A stretch of 50,702 nt of DNA from Ignavibacteriota bacterium (GTDB lineage: Bacteria; Bacteroidota; Ignavibacteria; Tepidaquicellales; Tepidaquicellaceae), in the NCBI GenBank assembly GCA_026390735.1, contig JAPLFJ010000060.1, forward strand, positions 1-50,702, given 5' to 3'. The translations under genes and the position numbers were made by a program. Every line of letters starts with the position of its first letter. The first letter of the stretch is position 1. Below the pieces are notes generated by a model. That model was not told where the DNA came from and made no database searches. It worked only from the letters and a program-made list of their open reading frames with translations. This document shows, piece by piece, positions 8,345-17,398 of the stretch.

Positions 8345-9832
8345 TTAAAACTGATAATAAATAAATGGCTGAATACTCTCTGTTTGGATTTGTAATATTA
8401 CTTGTATCAGTATTATAAAGATTACAGCTTTAACGTAAATAGGCAGCGAAATATATATACTAGTAATCTTAATCTTTAAAATATCAGGAAGAAATATTAG
8501 AATTATTGAGACCAGAAGAAAGATGCTAAAAAGTGTTCTTGCATTATAGAAAGGGATGATGTAATTAATATCAAAACCAAAAACAATTAAATTCAATGAT
8601 GAGTATGCATCATTAAAATCATTTGCTCTAAAAATAACCCAGGATATAAGAATGAAGAAAATAGTAAGAATTCTTCCTATAAATTTCAGAAGTGTTAACT
8701 TTTGTATACGTTTCTTTACAGTGAACAAATAGGTTCTGTTAATTATTAAACCTAAACCGTGAAGGCTACCCCAGATTATATACTTATTAGATGATCCATG
8801 CCACAGTCCCGCAATAAACATTGTAATAGTTGTTGCAAATATATAGGCAGATAACAAATAATATTTCTTTTTGTTTGAATGCCGGACGTAGAAATAATTT
8901 AATGGTAAAAACAGATAATCTCTTAACCAGGTTGATAATGATATATGCCATCTTTTCCAAAAATCTATAAGGTTCTTTGACTTATACGGACTGTCAAAAT
9001 TAGGTTTGATTTTAAACCCCATAAGCCTTGATAACCCAATCGCTATGTCTGAATATCCCGAAAAATCCAGATAAATTTCTACTGTATACCCAATCATTGC
9101 GATAAAATTCTCAAAGCCTGAAAAACCCAACGGACTTCCATAAATCAAGTCACAATATTGAGAAATATAATAAGCAAATATACCTTTTTTAATAATTCCT
9201 TTACAAATCATCGAAAAGCCCGAGGCGACATCATTTTTATCAATAATTAGATCATTGTTGATTTGTGGAAGCATCTCTGAGGCTCTCACAATAGGACCTG
9301 CAACGATGTAAGGAAAAAACGATACAAAGAATGTGTAATCTAAAATATTTTCAGTTGGCGCTAAATTCCTTCTGAATATGTCAGTTAAATAGCTTATAGA
9401 CTGAAATGTAAAAAAGGATATTCCAATCGGAAGAAAGATATCAACTTTTGAAAAATTTCCACCAAGAATTACATTTACATTCTCTACAATAAAATTAACA
9501 TATTTAAAATATGCCAAAGTACAAACATTCGCAAATATACCAAGGAGGAAGGAAAATCTTCTTAAATTTTTAAAATCAGTGTTGTGTATAACTAATCCAA
9601 TAATGTAATTTACAACAATAGAACCAATCAGTACTATAACAAAATCACCACTGGTTTTGTAATAAAAATACAAACTGAATGTTATAACGTATATATTTCT
9701 TAAAGATTTTTTGTTATAAACAAACGAATAAAACAACAAAAATATTGTAAATGCCAAAAGGAAAAATCCGCTTGTAAATATCAACGGATTGGATTTATCA
9801 TAAATGATATTTACTAAAAAATCATTTTGCAT
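8345..9832 (-). CDS. MBOAT family membrane O-acyltransferase, second copy
   Basis: A 495-residue polytopic protein paralogous to 306-1802. It shares DFWKRWHISLSTWLRDYLFLP, in two blocks, the GLWHG motif with the family His, the SGYSDIAIGLSRLMG stretch, and the same C-terminal ending QPFIYYQF versus QPFIYFQF. Its start overlaps the end of the SGNH gene by 11 bases. Two related but clearly diverged MBOAT/SGNH pairs within 10 kb suggest an old duplication of an O-acylation module, perhaps for two positions or two polymers. Confidence 0.9.
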   Translation of the reverse strand: MQNDFLVNIIYDKSNPLIFTSGFFLLAFTIFLLFYSFVYNKKSLRNIYVITFSLYFYYKTSGDFVIVLIGSIVVNYIIGLVIHNTDFKNLRRFSFLLGIFANVCTLAYFKYVNFIVENVNVILGGNFSKVDIFLPIGISFFTFQSISYLTDIFRRNLAPTENILDYTFFVSFFPYIVAGPIVRASEMLPQINNDLIIDKNDVASGFSMICKGIIKKGIFAYYISQYCDLIYGSPLGFSGFENFIAMIGYTVEIYLDFSGYSDIAIGLSRLMGFKIKPNFDSPYKSKNLIDFWKRWHISLSTWLRDYLFLPLNYFYVRHSNKKKYYLLSAYIFATTITMFIAGLWHGSSNKYIIWGSLHGLGLIINRTYLFTVKKRIQKLTLLKFIGRILTIFFILISWVIFRANDFNDAYSSLNLIVFGFDINYIIPFYNARTLFSIFLLVSIILIFLPDILKIKITSIYISLPIYVKAVIFIILIQVILQIQTESIQPFIYYQF

Positions 9833-10643
9833 AATTCATCATCATCGGGCTCAATTTCTTCCTGTATTCTTTCTCCGGTTGGTTAAACAAAATAGGATAT
9901 TTACTTTCATTAACTATCCATTCGGCAATTTTTTCTGCCCACATATTACTGGATTTTCTTGTTGGGTGTGCTCCATCGCTTATCCTGTCGTATTTTAAGT
10001 TTTTCGATGGATAATATCTGTCTTTCCCCATATTCTTCAGGATTAAATCATTTATTCCGGTGTCTTCTTTCCAATTAGGAGGTCCTATCCATACAAATTT
10101 CACTCCATCACTTTGATTTAAAATCTCCTTTATGTATTCATCTCTATTGTCTAAATCTCTAACGAATAGCTCATTAGCACCAAGAACAAGAATTACATAA
10201 GTAGCGTTGTATTTATTAATTAATTCTTTCAGTTTGTTCTTTTGTGCATACGCTTTTGAAGATGAACTGTACCAGATAACGGGGAATAGCTCGTGTCCGT
10301 TTTCTACGCAATAATCAGACAACAAATACATCAAACCTTCAACCATAGAATCACCTGCCAGTAATATTCTTTGTGAGTTTGTGTCAATTTGTCTGGCAAT
10401 GATTGAATCGGGAGCCAAAGCATTTAACTCACCGGATTCCGGAAAGCCAGATGCTGACAGACTATTATTGACCGAATCAGATACAAAGGAAGAATTATTT
10501 GGTGTGAATAATTCCTTAAACCTACTTTTTTTAATATCTATGCCTAAAAGACTAATATTATCATCAGTATAAGAAAAAAGCGTCAACACAGAGACAGAAA
10601 ACAATAACAAAAATACAATTGATAGTAACGGGTAATTCTTCAT
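9822..10643 (-). CDS. SGNH hydrolase (DUF459-like), partner of the second MBOAT
   Basis: A 273-residue protein with an N-terminal membrane anchor or signal (about 4-25). SGNH blocks are LLAGDSMVEG (Ser), LGANELF (Asn) and DGAHPTRKS (Asp-His). It is a paralogue of 3118-3783, sharing the VWIGPPNW motif, but unlike that gene it has an intact ATG start and a complete anchor. That makes it a good template for judging the damaged start at 3783-3860. It overlaps its neighbours by 4 and 11 bases. Confidence 0.82.
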   Translation of the reverse strand: MKNYPLLSIVFLLLFSVSVLTLFSYTDDNISLLGIDIKKSRFKELFTPNNSSFVSDSVNNSLSASGFPESGELNALAPDSIIARQIDTNSQRILLAGDSMVEGLMYLLSDYCVENGHELFPVIWYSSSSKAYAQKNKLKELINKYNATYVILVLGANELFVRDLDNRDEYIKEILNQSDGVKFVWIGPPNWKEDTGINDLILKNMGKDRYYPSKNLKYDRISDGAHPTRKSSNMWAEKIAEWIVNESKYPILFNQPEKEYRKKLSPMMMNYAK

Positions 10644-11521
10644 TTACTAAATTTACTTTTAGAATATATCCAGTTTATTAATTTACTATCTTTAAAAGCA
10701 TAACTCCATGCATTATGTCCTACATTTTCATATTCAGTATATATAACGTCCCTGTTTAAAGTCTTCACCTTAGAAATAATATTTCTACTTCTTGACACAT
10801 TTACCAATTTATCTTTGCTGCCATGAAATGCCCAAATAGGAATATTGCTTAACTTAAATGCCTGTTCTTCATCACCACCACCGCATATTGGAACAGCGGC
10901 AGCAAATTTATCAGGCATTCTTGTAATTATATCCCAAGTCCCAAATCCACCCATTGAGAGCCCCATTACATATAATCTGTTTGTATCAACTTTATAGTTA
11001 TCTAATATTCTATTAAGCAATTTTATTGTGAGTGACATGCTTTTTTCAGGAACATCTTTGAATGTTGATTTTAACTGAGTCCAATCAGCATCAACCCATT
11101 TTTCACCGGCAGGGCATTGAGGTAAAATCACAAATGAAGATTGCTTTTGAAATAAATCACTTTCAATAAAATCTGAGATTGAATTCATTTGACTAACATT
11201 GTCATCACCTCTTTCTCCTGCGCCATGAAAGAATAATAAGAGAGGGAAACTTTTGGAAGAATCATAATCTTTCGGCAATGACAATCTAAACAACAAACTA
11301 TCGGATTCGTATTTATAAATGCATTTTAATGTAGTTGTACTGTTATCATAAACAATTATTGTATCTATTCTGATTGGGACATAAGTACTATCCGACTTTC
11401 TGACCTCTTCATAACTATTACCTTTGCATGAAAACGCTACAAACAGTAGAATTAAAAATATCGCAAAGGTTCTTTCGTGCTTCAAATACCTTATAGGGAT
11501 ACAACTTATTGATGAATTCAT
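10640..11521 (-). CDS. Lipoprotein esterase of the alpha/beta fold (CE1/PHB-depolymerase-like)
   Basis: A 293-residue protein. The hydrophobic stretch FAIFLILLFVAFSC ends in a lipobox Cys. The catalytic domain shows LLLFFHGAGERGDD (oxyanion strand), VMGLSMGGFGTWD (GLSMGG nucleophile elbow), WAFHGSKDKLV (Asp strand) and NVGHNAW (His). This is the pattern of COG4099-type peptidase/esterases and feruloyl or acetyl esterases. It leads the second MBOAT module with a four-base overlap, so an esterase and an acyltransferase are made together. Deacylation of the polymer that the MBOAT acylates is a reasonable inference. Confidence 0.8.
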   Translation of the reverse strand: MNSSISCIPIRYLKHERTFAIFLILLFVAFSCKGNSYEEVRKSDSTYVPIRIDTIIVYDNSTTTLKCIYKYESDSLLFRLSLPKDYDSSKSFPLLLFFHGAGERGDDNVSQMNSISDFIESDLFQKQSSFVILPQCPAGEKWVDADWTQLKSTFKDVPEKSMSLTIKLLNRILDNYKVDTNRLYVMGLSMGGFGTWDIITRMPDKFAAAVPICGGGDEEQAFKLSNIPIWAFHGSKDKLVNVSRSRNIISKVKTLNRDVIYTEYENVGHNAWSYAFKDSKLINWIYSKSKFSK

Positions 11522-11600
11522 ATTCTGCTAATATGGAGCACCATTATTTTTATTTAGGTCTCCGTTAATCTTTTAATTATTAAATATTATATGATTTATT

Positions 11601-13529
11601 TTAATCTTCCCAGTATTCGGTGCCATCCTTGTCAATAAAACCATGTTTTCCGTTTAATTCAACTCTTGCAAGGCCTTTATAAAAACTATAAGCCCAATCA
11701 TATTTTAAAGGGATAACTTCATTTCCAACTTTATCAACAAATCCACACTTTCCATTCAATATAACACTTGTGAATCCTTCTCTGAAATCATTTACCCAAT
11801 CATATTTTAAAGGAACAACTTCTTTGCCATCTATATCAATTATTCCACATACTCCATTTAATTTTATCTTTGCCAATCCATTATTGAATTCATTTACAAT
11901 GTCATACTTTGCAGGAATAATTTCTTTTCCTTCTTTATTAATTAATCCCCACTTTCCATTGAGTTTAACTTCGACAAGTCCATTTTCAAATTCAATAACA
12001 TCATCATATTTTATAGGAATAACTTCTTTCCCTTCAATATTTATTTTCCCCCATTTTTCATTTACCCTAACTGTTGCGATTCCATCCACAAATCCTCCGA
12101 CGTCATCATATTTAATGAGAATGATCTCTTTACCATTTTTATCAATAAAGCCAATTTTCTTTTTTCTTTCAACCCAAACAAGACCTTCTGTGAAATAAAA
12201 TCCCCGGTATTGTTCCGCACCGTAGTATTCTATTTCATCATATATTAAAGGAGTAATCTCTCTCTCTTTTTTATCAATTAATCCCCACTTCCCATTGAGT
12301 TTAACTTTTGCCAATCCATTTTCATATCCAATAATATCGTCATAACTTTGAGGGATGACTTCTTTTCCTTCACTATTTATTACTCCCCATTTTTCATTTA
12401 CCCTGACTTTTGCGAGTCCATCTACAAAATCCTCGGCATCATCATATATAAGGGGAATGGCCTCTTTACCACTTTTATTAATAAAACCGATTTTCTTTTT
12501 TCTTTCAACCCTAATGAGACCTTCAGTGAAATAAAAAAATGGGTGTTCGTATTGGCGGTAGTAGCCTATTGCGTCATATTTTAAAGGAGTAATCTCTCTC
12601 CCTACTTTATCAATTAATCCATACTTTCCATTGAGTTTAACTTTTGCCAATCCATCTTCATATCCTTCAAAACCATCATATTTTATTTGAATAACTTCTT
12701 TTCCTTCTCTATTTATTACTCCCCATTTTTCATTTAATCTAACTTCGGCAAGCCCATCATTAAATAACCCCACTTCATCATATTTTATAGGGATAACTTC
12801 CTTTCCTTCTTTGTTGGTATATCCGCATTTGCCATTTAATCTAACTTCGACAAGTCCATCCTTAGACAACCTTACTTCGTCATACATTATAGGGATAACT
12901 TCTTTTCCTTCTCTATTCATTACTCCCCATTTTTCGGTTAATCTAACTTTGACAAGCCCTTCTGTGGAAAATATTTCGTTTTGGGTGTCATCTGTTATTT
13001 CATCATATTTTAATGGAATAACTTCTTTTCCATCTCTATTTATTACTCCCCATTTACCATTTAAACTAACCTCGGCAAGCCATTCTGTGGAAAATATTTT
13101 ATTGGAACCAGTACTGTCTCGAAAACGGTTTTCTATTTTATCATAAATTACAGGAACAACCTCTTTGCCATCTTTAAAAATCAGACCAGTCTTATTATCT
13201 TGATGAACCATTAAAAGTCCATCCTCCATAAAATCTATCTGATCATATTTTAAAGGAATAACTTCGTTTCCAAGCATATCAATAAACCCAATCTTTTCAT
13301 TCAACTTTACCATTGCAAAACCATCTTTAAACAGCCATACTTCATCGTATTTTAGGGGGATAACAATTTCCTTATATTTATTACAGTAACCCCACTTGTC
13401 GATTTTTCTATAAGGGATGAAGTCCTGATATTGCAAGAAAGAGTCATTCTGAGAAAAAGAGTGATTAACATCAAACAAAAATATCGATAGAACAGTTATT
13501 AATGCGTATATTAGTTTTATTATTTTCAT
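11601..13529 (-). CDS. Secreted WG-repeat protein (17 units)
   Basis: A 642-residue protein with a signal peptide (about 1-26). The rest is made of about 17 WG/KWG beta-repeats of 30-40 residues. Each reads roughly GLAxVxLNxKWGxINxxGKEVIPxKYDxV. Some units replace WG with IG, CG, YG or HG. Two units carry a longer aromatic insertion before FTEGL. WG-repeat proteins of Bacteroidota are thought to be binding or scaffolding surfaces at the envelope, and no enzymatic residues are seen. It has its own promoter (13563-13591) and stands apart from the kinase operon. The internal supra-repeat is listed separately. Confidence 0.88.
   Translation of the reverse strand: MKIIKLIYALITVLSIFLFDVNHSFSQNDSFLQYQDFIPYRKIDKWGYCNKYKEIVIPLKYDEVWLFKDGFAMVKLNEKIGFIDMLGNEVIPLKYDQIDFMEDGLLMVHQDNKTGLIFKDGKEVVPVIYDKIENRFRDSTGSNKIFSTEWLAEVSLNGKWGVINRDGKEVIPLKYDEITDDTQNEIFSTEGLVKVRLTEKWGVMNREGKEVIPIMYDEVRLSKDGLVEVRLNGKCGYTNKEGKEVIPIKYDEVGLFNDGLAEVRLNEKWGVINREGKEVIQIKYDGFEGYEDGLAKVKLNGKYGLIDKVGREITPLKYDAIGYYRQYEHPFFYFTEGLIRVERKKKIGFINKSGKEAIPLIYDDAEDFVDGLAKVRVNEKWGVINSEGKEVIPQSYDDIIGYENGLAKVKLNGKWGLIDKKEREITPLIYDEIEYYGAEQYRGFYFTEGLVWVERKKKIGFIDKNGKEIILIKYDDVGGFVDGIATVRVNEKWGKINIEGKEVIPIKYDDVIEFENGLVEVKLNGKWGLINKEGKEIIPAKYDIVNEFNNGLAKIKLNGVCGIIDIDGKEVVPLKYDWVNDFREGFTSVILNGKCGFVDKVGNEVIPLKYDWAYSFYKGLARVELNGKHGFIDKDGTEYWED
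12030..12701 (-). repeat. 336-bp tandem supra-repeat inside the WG gene
   Basis: Three anchors recur exactly 336 bases apart: CCATTTTTCATTTACCCT at 12051 and 12387 (the first 13 bases recur at 12723), TTTTCTTTTTTCTTTCAACC at about 12155 and 12491, and ATCAATTAATCC at 12273 and 12609. The unit equals 112 codons, three WG repeats including one with the long aromatic insertion. This is a recent in-frame duplication inside the array. The outer limits are approximate. Confidence 0.75.
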
Positions 13530-13562
13530 ATATATTATTCTAATTTCATTGTATTATTGGCA

Positions 13563-13591
13563 CAAAGTTATTTAACTCGAAGAAGGACAAA
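13563..13591 (-). promoter_or_regulatory. Bacteroidota-type promoter of the WG-repeat gene
   Basis: On the minus strand a TTTG (13591-13588) is followed by a 17-base spacer and TAACTTTG (13570-13563), a full TTTG / TAnnTTTG match. Transcription would start about 25-30 bases before the ATG at 13529. This is the best promoter match I found in the window. Confidence 0.6.
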
Positions 13592-13599
13592 GCAACAAT

Positions 13600-14175
13600 T
13601 CACTTTAATTTAACTGTAGCAATCATTTCTATGTTGTTCATTAAATCAGCAACAGTATTTTTCCAGAATACTATGTTTTTATTAACATTTCCATTGGCAT
13701 AAATTACATCACCAAGAAACTCAAACTCAAAGAAGAGAAAGTATTCCTTCATCTCTTTATGTATTGCTACTTGGTTTTGTAAAAGAACATATTTAAATTC
13801 TTTTCCTTCGTTACCTTCCACTAAGCTAGCCTTAATATTCTTAAATGCAGCCGCCTCAGAAAGTTTATTAATCTCTTTAAACATCAAGTTTAAAGTTACC
13901 ACCGATAATGAGTCAACGGTAATATCTTTATCAATTCTGATATCACTTGGCTCTGAATTTGCAGAAGTATAATTTGAATCCACTTTTTCTACACTAAAGC
14001 CAAATCCTGATAATTCATCACCCAAAACGTTAGATGATTTTGTCCAATATCTGATACTCATGGTCCCTGATCCGTCTTCATTCAGTTTAACCTTTTGAAT
14101 AACATTAATGCAGCCCGAGAAGCAGAATACAAACACAATCATTAAAGAAACAGATTGCAAAAATTTTAGAAGCAT
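13600..14175 (-). CDS. Small lipoprotein of unknown function
   Basis: From the ATG at 14175 the product is about 191 residues with a lipoprotein signal (MLLKFLQSVSLMIVFVFCFSGC). The frame can be extended to 14235, but those 20 residues precede the signal peptide and are probably not translated. The mature part begins with a pattern, KLNEDGSGTMSIRYW, seen in Bacteroidota lipoproteins that resemble LppM-like beta domains; the fold is not certain. It lies 115 bases downstream of the kinase operon and reads the same way, so it could be its last gene or have its own promoter. Confidence 0.65.
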   Translation of the reverse strand: MLLKFLQSVSLMIVFVFCFSGCINVIQKVKLNEDGSGTMSIRYWTKSSNVLGDELSGFGFSVEKVDSNYTSANSEPSDIRIDKDITVDSLSVVTLNLMFKEINKLSEAAAFKNIKASLVEGNEGKEFKYVLLQNQVAIHKEMKEYFLFFEFEFLGDVIYANGNVNKNIVFWKNTVADLMNNIEMIATVKLK

Positions 14176-14290
14176 ATTAGTTTTCAATTTAAGAATATTT
14201 AATTTCACACTAAATAAATGTTTGTACCAAATCATATACTATTGAATAATTGTAAAATCTAAAAAATGGGCAACAATAATCTAAATAATC

Positions 14291-15235
14291 TCAATAATTT
14301 CTTTTCTCGCTAATATAGAATTCAATTAGTCCTTCAAACATTGATATAAAGCAAATAAATATGAACATATAAGCACTGAAAGTATGTGCCAGAGATCCAA
14401 AACCACCTACAGCACTATCAATGGATGATACAACGTACATATATATAACTGTTACGATAAATATTACTAATGAAAGAATATTCGTCCAATTTAGTTTGTT
14501 TGATATTCTAAGTTTAAGAAAATTCATAATCAGACCAACAATTAAAAGTATAAAGATAACAAGAAACAAAGTGTTCAGAGGACCGTAATCAATTTTTGAT
14601 AATAGTGAATTCTTTTCCGGTGATTTATTGAATGCAAAATCTAATGCGGATAATGAAATACTCTCAGTACCCCCTTTAATGATTATCCATGGAAAGAAGA
14701 AAAGTATAACCATAACAAAATAGAATATTTTCCCCACCCAAGTTTGATTAATTTTTAAACTGAGAACACCCGAATCAGAAAATGATGCAATACCGTAATT
14801 GTTAATCATGTTTGCAATTGCAGGATGTGTCAAGTTTAAAGGATAACTGCCGATATTAATTTTACTGAATGCTGTAATTTTCACTTTTCCTGTAACTTTT
14901 CTTCCATCCACATAAGTACCATTCATTGACCTTAAATCTTCGATGAATACTTCTTCGTTGTCCACGAAGATTTTTGCATGTTTGCTTGAGACACCACCAT
15001 CGTTTATCACAATATCACAATTACTTGCCCGCCCGATTAATACTTCAGAAGCATTTGTATTTACCATGCCAGGTACAGATTGAACAATCATTGTTTTGTT
15101 TGCAGAACTACCGGAACTTGCACCAGAAAAAGACTTTGTGGAAGCTGCTTGTGGTGCACTTTGCCTTCTGGTGCCGCAATTAGCACAGAATGCTGCATTG
15201 GGCTTATTCGCTTGCCCGCATTTTGGACACTGCAT
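14291..15235 (-). CDS. Zinc-ribbon / FHA / four-TM membrane protein
   Basis: A 314-residue protein. Residues 1-22 form a zinc ribbon (Cys 3, 6, 17, 20). A Ser-rich linker carries the motif NKTMIVQSVP with Thr 48. Residues about 65-135 are an FHA domain with the phosphothreonine-binding residues in place: GR 68-69, SSKH 83-86 and NGT 105-107. Four hydrophobic segments follow (about 170-187, 219-240, 252-272, 286-306). The FHA end should face the cytoplasm and dock phosphorylated partners, recruiting them to the membrane. It is the last gene of the kinase operon. Thr 48 is a candidate kinase site. Confidence 0.85.
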   Translation of the reverse strand: MQCPKCGQANKPNAAFCANCGTRRQSAPQAASTKSFSGASSGSSANKTMIVQSVPGMVNTNASEVLIGRASNCDIVINDGGVSSKHAKIFVDNEEVFIEDLRSMNGTYVDGRKVTGKVKITAFSKINIGSYPLNLTHPAIANMINNYGIASFSDSGVLSLKINQTWVGKIFYFVMVILFFFPWIIIKGGTESISLSALDFAFNKSPEKNSLLSKIDYGPLNTLFLVIFILLIVGLIMNFLKLRISNKLNWTNILSLVIFIVTVIYMYVVSSIDSAVGGFGSLAHTFSAYMFIFICFISMFEGLIEFYISEKRNY

Positions 15236-15272
15236 AATTATATTATTTAATTTTATAAAATATTAATTGCAA

Positions 15273-16145
15273 TTAATCACCTTCAAAATTATTTCCGTAA
15301 TTATATGTATCCCTTTTTTCTAATCTTTCCTCTGTAGAAGATATTTTCCATTCGGCGATACCATTATTCTTAACGACCTTTAAATTGAATAAATATGAAT
15401 AGTTAAAAGAAGTAGAACCTTTATCATTGAACTTATAAATATTAACTTTTGCTCTAACGTCATCATTCGGTAATCCAATAACATTTTCATACCAAAAATT
15501 AACTTTTGTAGGGAATCCGCCACGCAATTTTTCATATATCGGGTCTGATTTACCACTTTCCCAATAAGAGGAAGCATTGTACAAAGTTGAAGAACTTTGA
15601 GAAGTGAAAGCATCTGAATATGTTCTTAAATAATTTTCAACATATTCTCTGGAACTCATATTAGGACGGATAACTGAGACATTGAAATTATCACTAAATA
15701 ATGGTTTGTTATCGCTATCTATCAGACTTAATGTATATTGTGAATTTGCGTTTTCATTTGGGGCAATTTTTTTAATGAAAACAATCTTCCCATTTGACTG
15801 TTCAAACATAATTTTCTCTCTGTTTTCACCTACGGCAAAATAATATTCTTTATTCCTTGGTAACTTTGAGGACTCAATTTCTACAATAACGTTTCCTCCA
15901 TTTTTATACAACATTTCATAGAACCCTTTATTTTTGAGTTCTAAACTTCCGTCTGTTGAATATGTTATCTTAAATTTAGGGTCAGCATTGTAAATTGCAA
16001 AATAATATATTAAAGCACCACCTAATGCAATTATTGCAAACAGCAAGAAAATAACAGGGAATTTTGATGCTTTCTTCTGTTGAATTGGCATATTGTTGTA
16101 ATTTTGCTGCGGCATCTGAGTAAATACAGTTTTTTGAGAATCCAT
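15273..16145 (-). CDS. Single-pass receptor-like protein with NTF2-like outer domain, no kinase domain
   Basis: A 290-residue protein: a short cytoplasmic N-terminus with the motif QKTVFTQMPQQNYN (Thr 6), a TM segment at about 30-51, a beta-rich region (about 55-160), and a C-terminal NTF2-like domain (about 165-280) like those ending several kinases here. Its first 50 residues strongly resemble the juxtamembrane part of the kinase at 18838-20259 (DRTVYQAPQQSIGYN, then KK and TM). It looks like such a kinase with the catalytic domain removed. It may be a kinase substrate, an FHA-docking partner or a competing receptor. The function is inferred from architecture only. Confidence 0.7.
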   Translation of the reverse strand: MDSQKTVFTQMPQQNYNNMPIQQKKASKFPVIFLLFAIIALGGALIYYFAIYNADPKFKITYSTDGSLELKNKGFYEMLYKNGGNVIVEIESSKLPRNKEYYFAVGENREKIMFEQSNGKIVFIKKIAPNENANSQYTLSLIDSDNKPLFSDNFNVSVIRPNMSSREYVENYLRTYSDAFTSQSSSTLYNASSYWESGKSDPIYEKLRGGFPTKVNFWYENVIGLPNDDVRAKVNIYKFNDKGSTSFNYSYLFNLKVVKNNGIAEWKISSTEERLEKRDTYNYGNNFEGD

Positions 16146-16168
16146 GGTATTAATATTATAATTTATAA

Positions 16169-17398
16169 TTAATTGTTTTTAAAAAGTCCCAAACAAAATT
16201 TTAATCTTAGTATTTTTTTAACTGAAATACTTAATTGCTCCTTAAACTTTTCATCTTTGTTGGCATACTCAACAATAGAATTAAGCAGCTTTGCTTCATC
16301 TGTAGGCATTAAGACCATATCACATCCTGATTTTAAAGCCTCTAATGAAGGCCTCTCAAAACTGGTAACACCTTTCATATTCATCGCATCAGTGATTATT
16401 AAACCTTTAAATTTTAATTCTTCTTTTAGCAAATCTGTAATAATATTTCTGCTTATTGTAGAGGGGCGACCACCAGTATTGTATTTTTTACTTCCTTCGA
16501 CAGCTATATGCCCTATCATTACAGATATGACTCCACCACTTATAACTTTTCTGAATGTTTCAATTTCAGAAGGTTCCCCTTTAATCGTTACTAAACCTTT
16601 ATGACTGTCCCCTGATACATTCCCATGGCCAGGGAAGTGTTTTGCGGTTGCTACAACATTATTGTCCTGACTTAATTTAACAAACGCATTCGCCAGAGCA
16701 GAAACAATTTCTGTATTACTTCCAAATGATCTGTCGCCAATAATTTCTTTATTAGTATTAAAATCGCATACAGGAGCAAAATTCTGGTTAAAACCCAGTC
16801 CCTTTATATATTTTGTTATATCCTCGCTTATTTTAATTGCATCCTTTTCAGTTTTAATACTTGAAGTTTTAGGGAAATGAGGTGACCCGGATATTTTCAT
16901 ATTTAACAAACTTGGTTCCGCGTCACAAGAATAAATAGGAGGAATAGAGTTGTTTTTTTTAACAGTTTCAGAAAGTTCTGAGATTTTAGATTTAAACTCT
17001 GAACTGCTACCTTTTAGGAGTAAAACACCACCAATTTCGTTTTTTTGAATAAGTGCGTCAATTACTGAATAAGGTTTTCCGTATTCACCAGCCGCCTGGA
17101 CGATAACTTGTCCCGCTCTTTGCCTATCGTTTAAACTTTTAAAAACAGAATCAACTTTTGAATCAAGAAATTTATTGTTTGAATAAAAATCGCTTAAATT
17201 ATAATTATCTCTCTTTTCGTTACTTTTATCTTGATTCAGCATCGTATTCAGTACTTCTTTAGGAGTACTAATAGTTGTTGAATCTTTCCCTGATTGTTTT
17301 TCACTATTTGGTTTGAATAATATGAATATAAAAACTGATATTATTAGAACTAATACTCCAATCAAAACAAATAATATTTTATCTTTTATTATTTCCAT
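16169..17398 (-). CDS. GH3 family beta-N-acetylhexosaminidase (NagZ-like), membrane-anchored
   Basis: A 409-residue protein with a signal anchor (about 8-29), a linker and a GH3 catalytic barrel. NagZ hallmarks are KHFPGHGN at about 253-260, the Asp-His general-acid loop GDSHKG (Asp 264, His 266) and the nucleophile Asp 337 in LIITDAMNM. The family removes N-acetylglucosamine from muropeptides or related glycans. Classical NagZ is cytosolic; this one should face the periplasm. It overlaps the upstream kinase gene by 10 bases, so the two are translationally coupled. This is a strong hint that wall turnover and kinase signalling are linked. Confidence 0.87.
   Translation of the reverse strand: MEIIKDKILFVLIGVLVLIISVFIFILFKPNSEKQSGKDSTTISTPKEVLNTMLNQDKSNEKRDNYNLSDFYSNNKFLDSKVDSVFKSLNDRQRAGQVIVQAAGEYGKPYSVIDALIQKNEIGGVLLLKGSSSEFKSKISELSETVKKNNSIPPIYSCDAEPSLLNMKISGSPHFPKTSSIKTEKDAIKISEDITKYIKGLGFNQNFAPVCDFNTNKEIIGDRSFGSNTEIVSALANAFVKLSQDNNVVATAKHFPGHGNVSGDSHKGLVTIKGEPSEIETFRKVISGGVISVMIGHIAVEGSKKYNTGGRPSTISRNIITDLLKEELKFKGLIITDAMNMKGVTSFERPSLEALKSGCDMVLMPTDEAKLLNSIVEYANKDEKFKEQLSISVKKILRLKFCLGLFKNN

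Noticed and set aside
11770-13146. Plus-strand open frames opposite the WG-repeat gene
   Set aside because: They are the antisense of repeated units; they have repetitive hydrophobic sequence, no ribosome binding sites and no start context.
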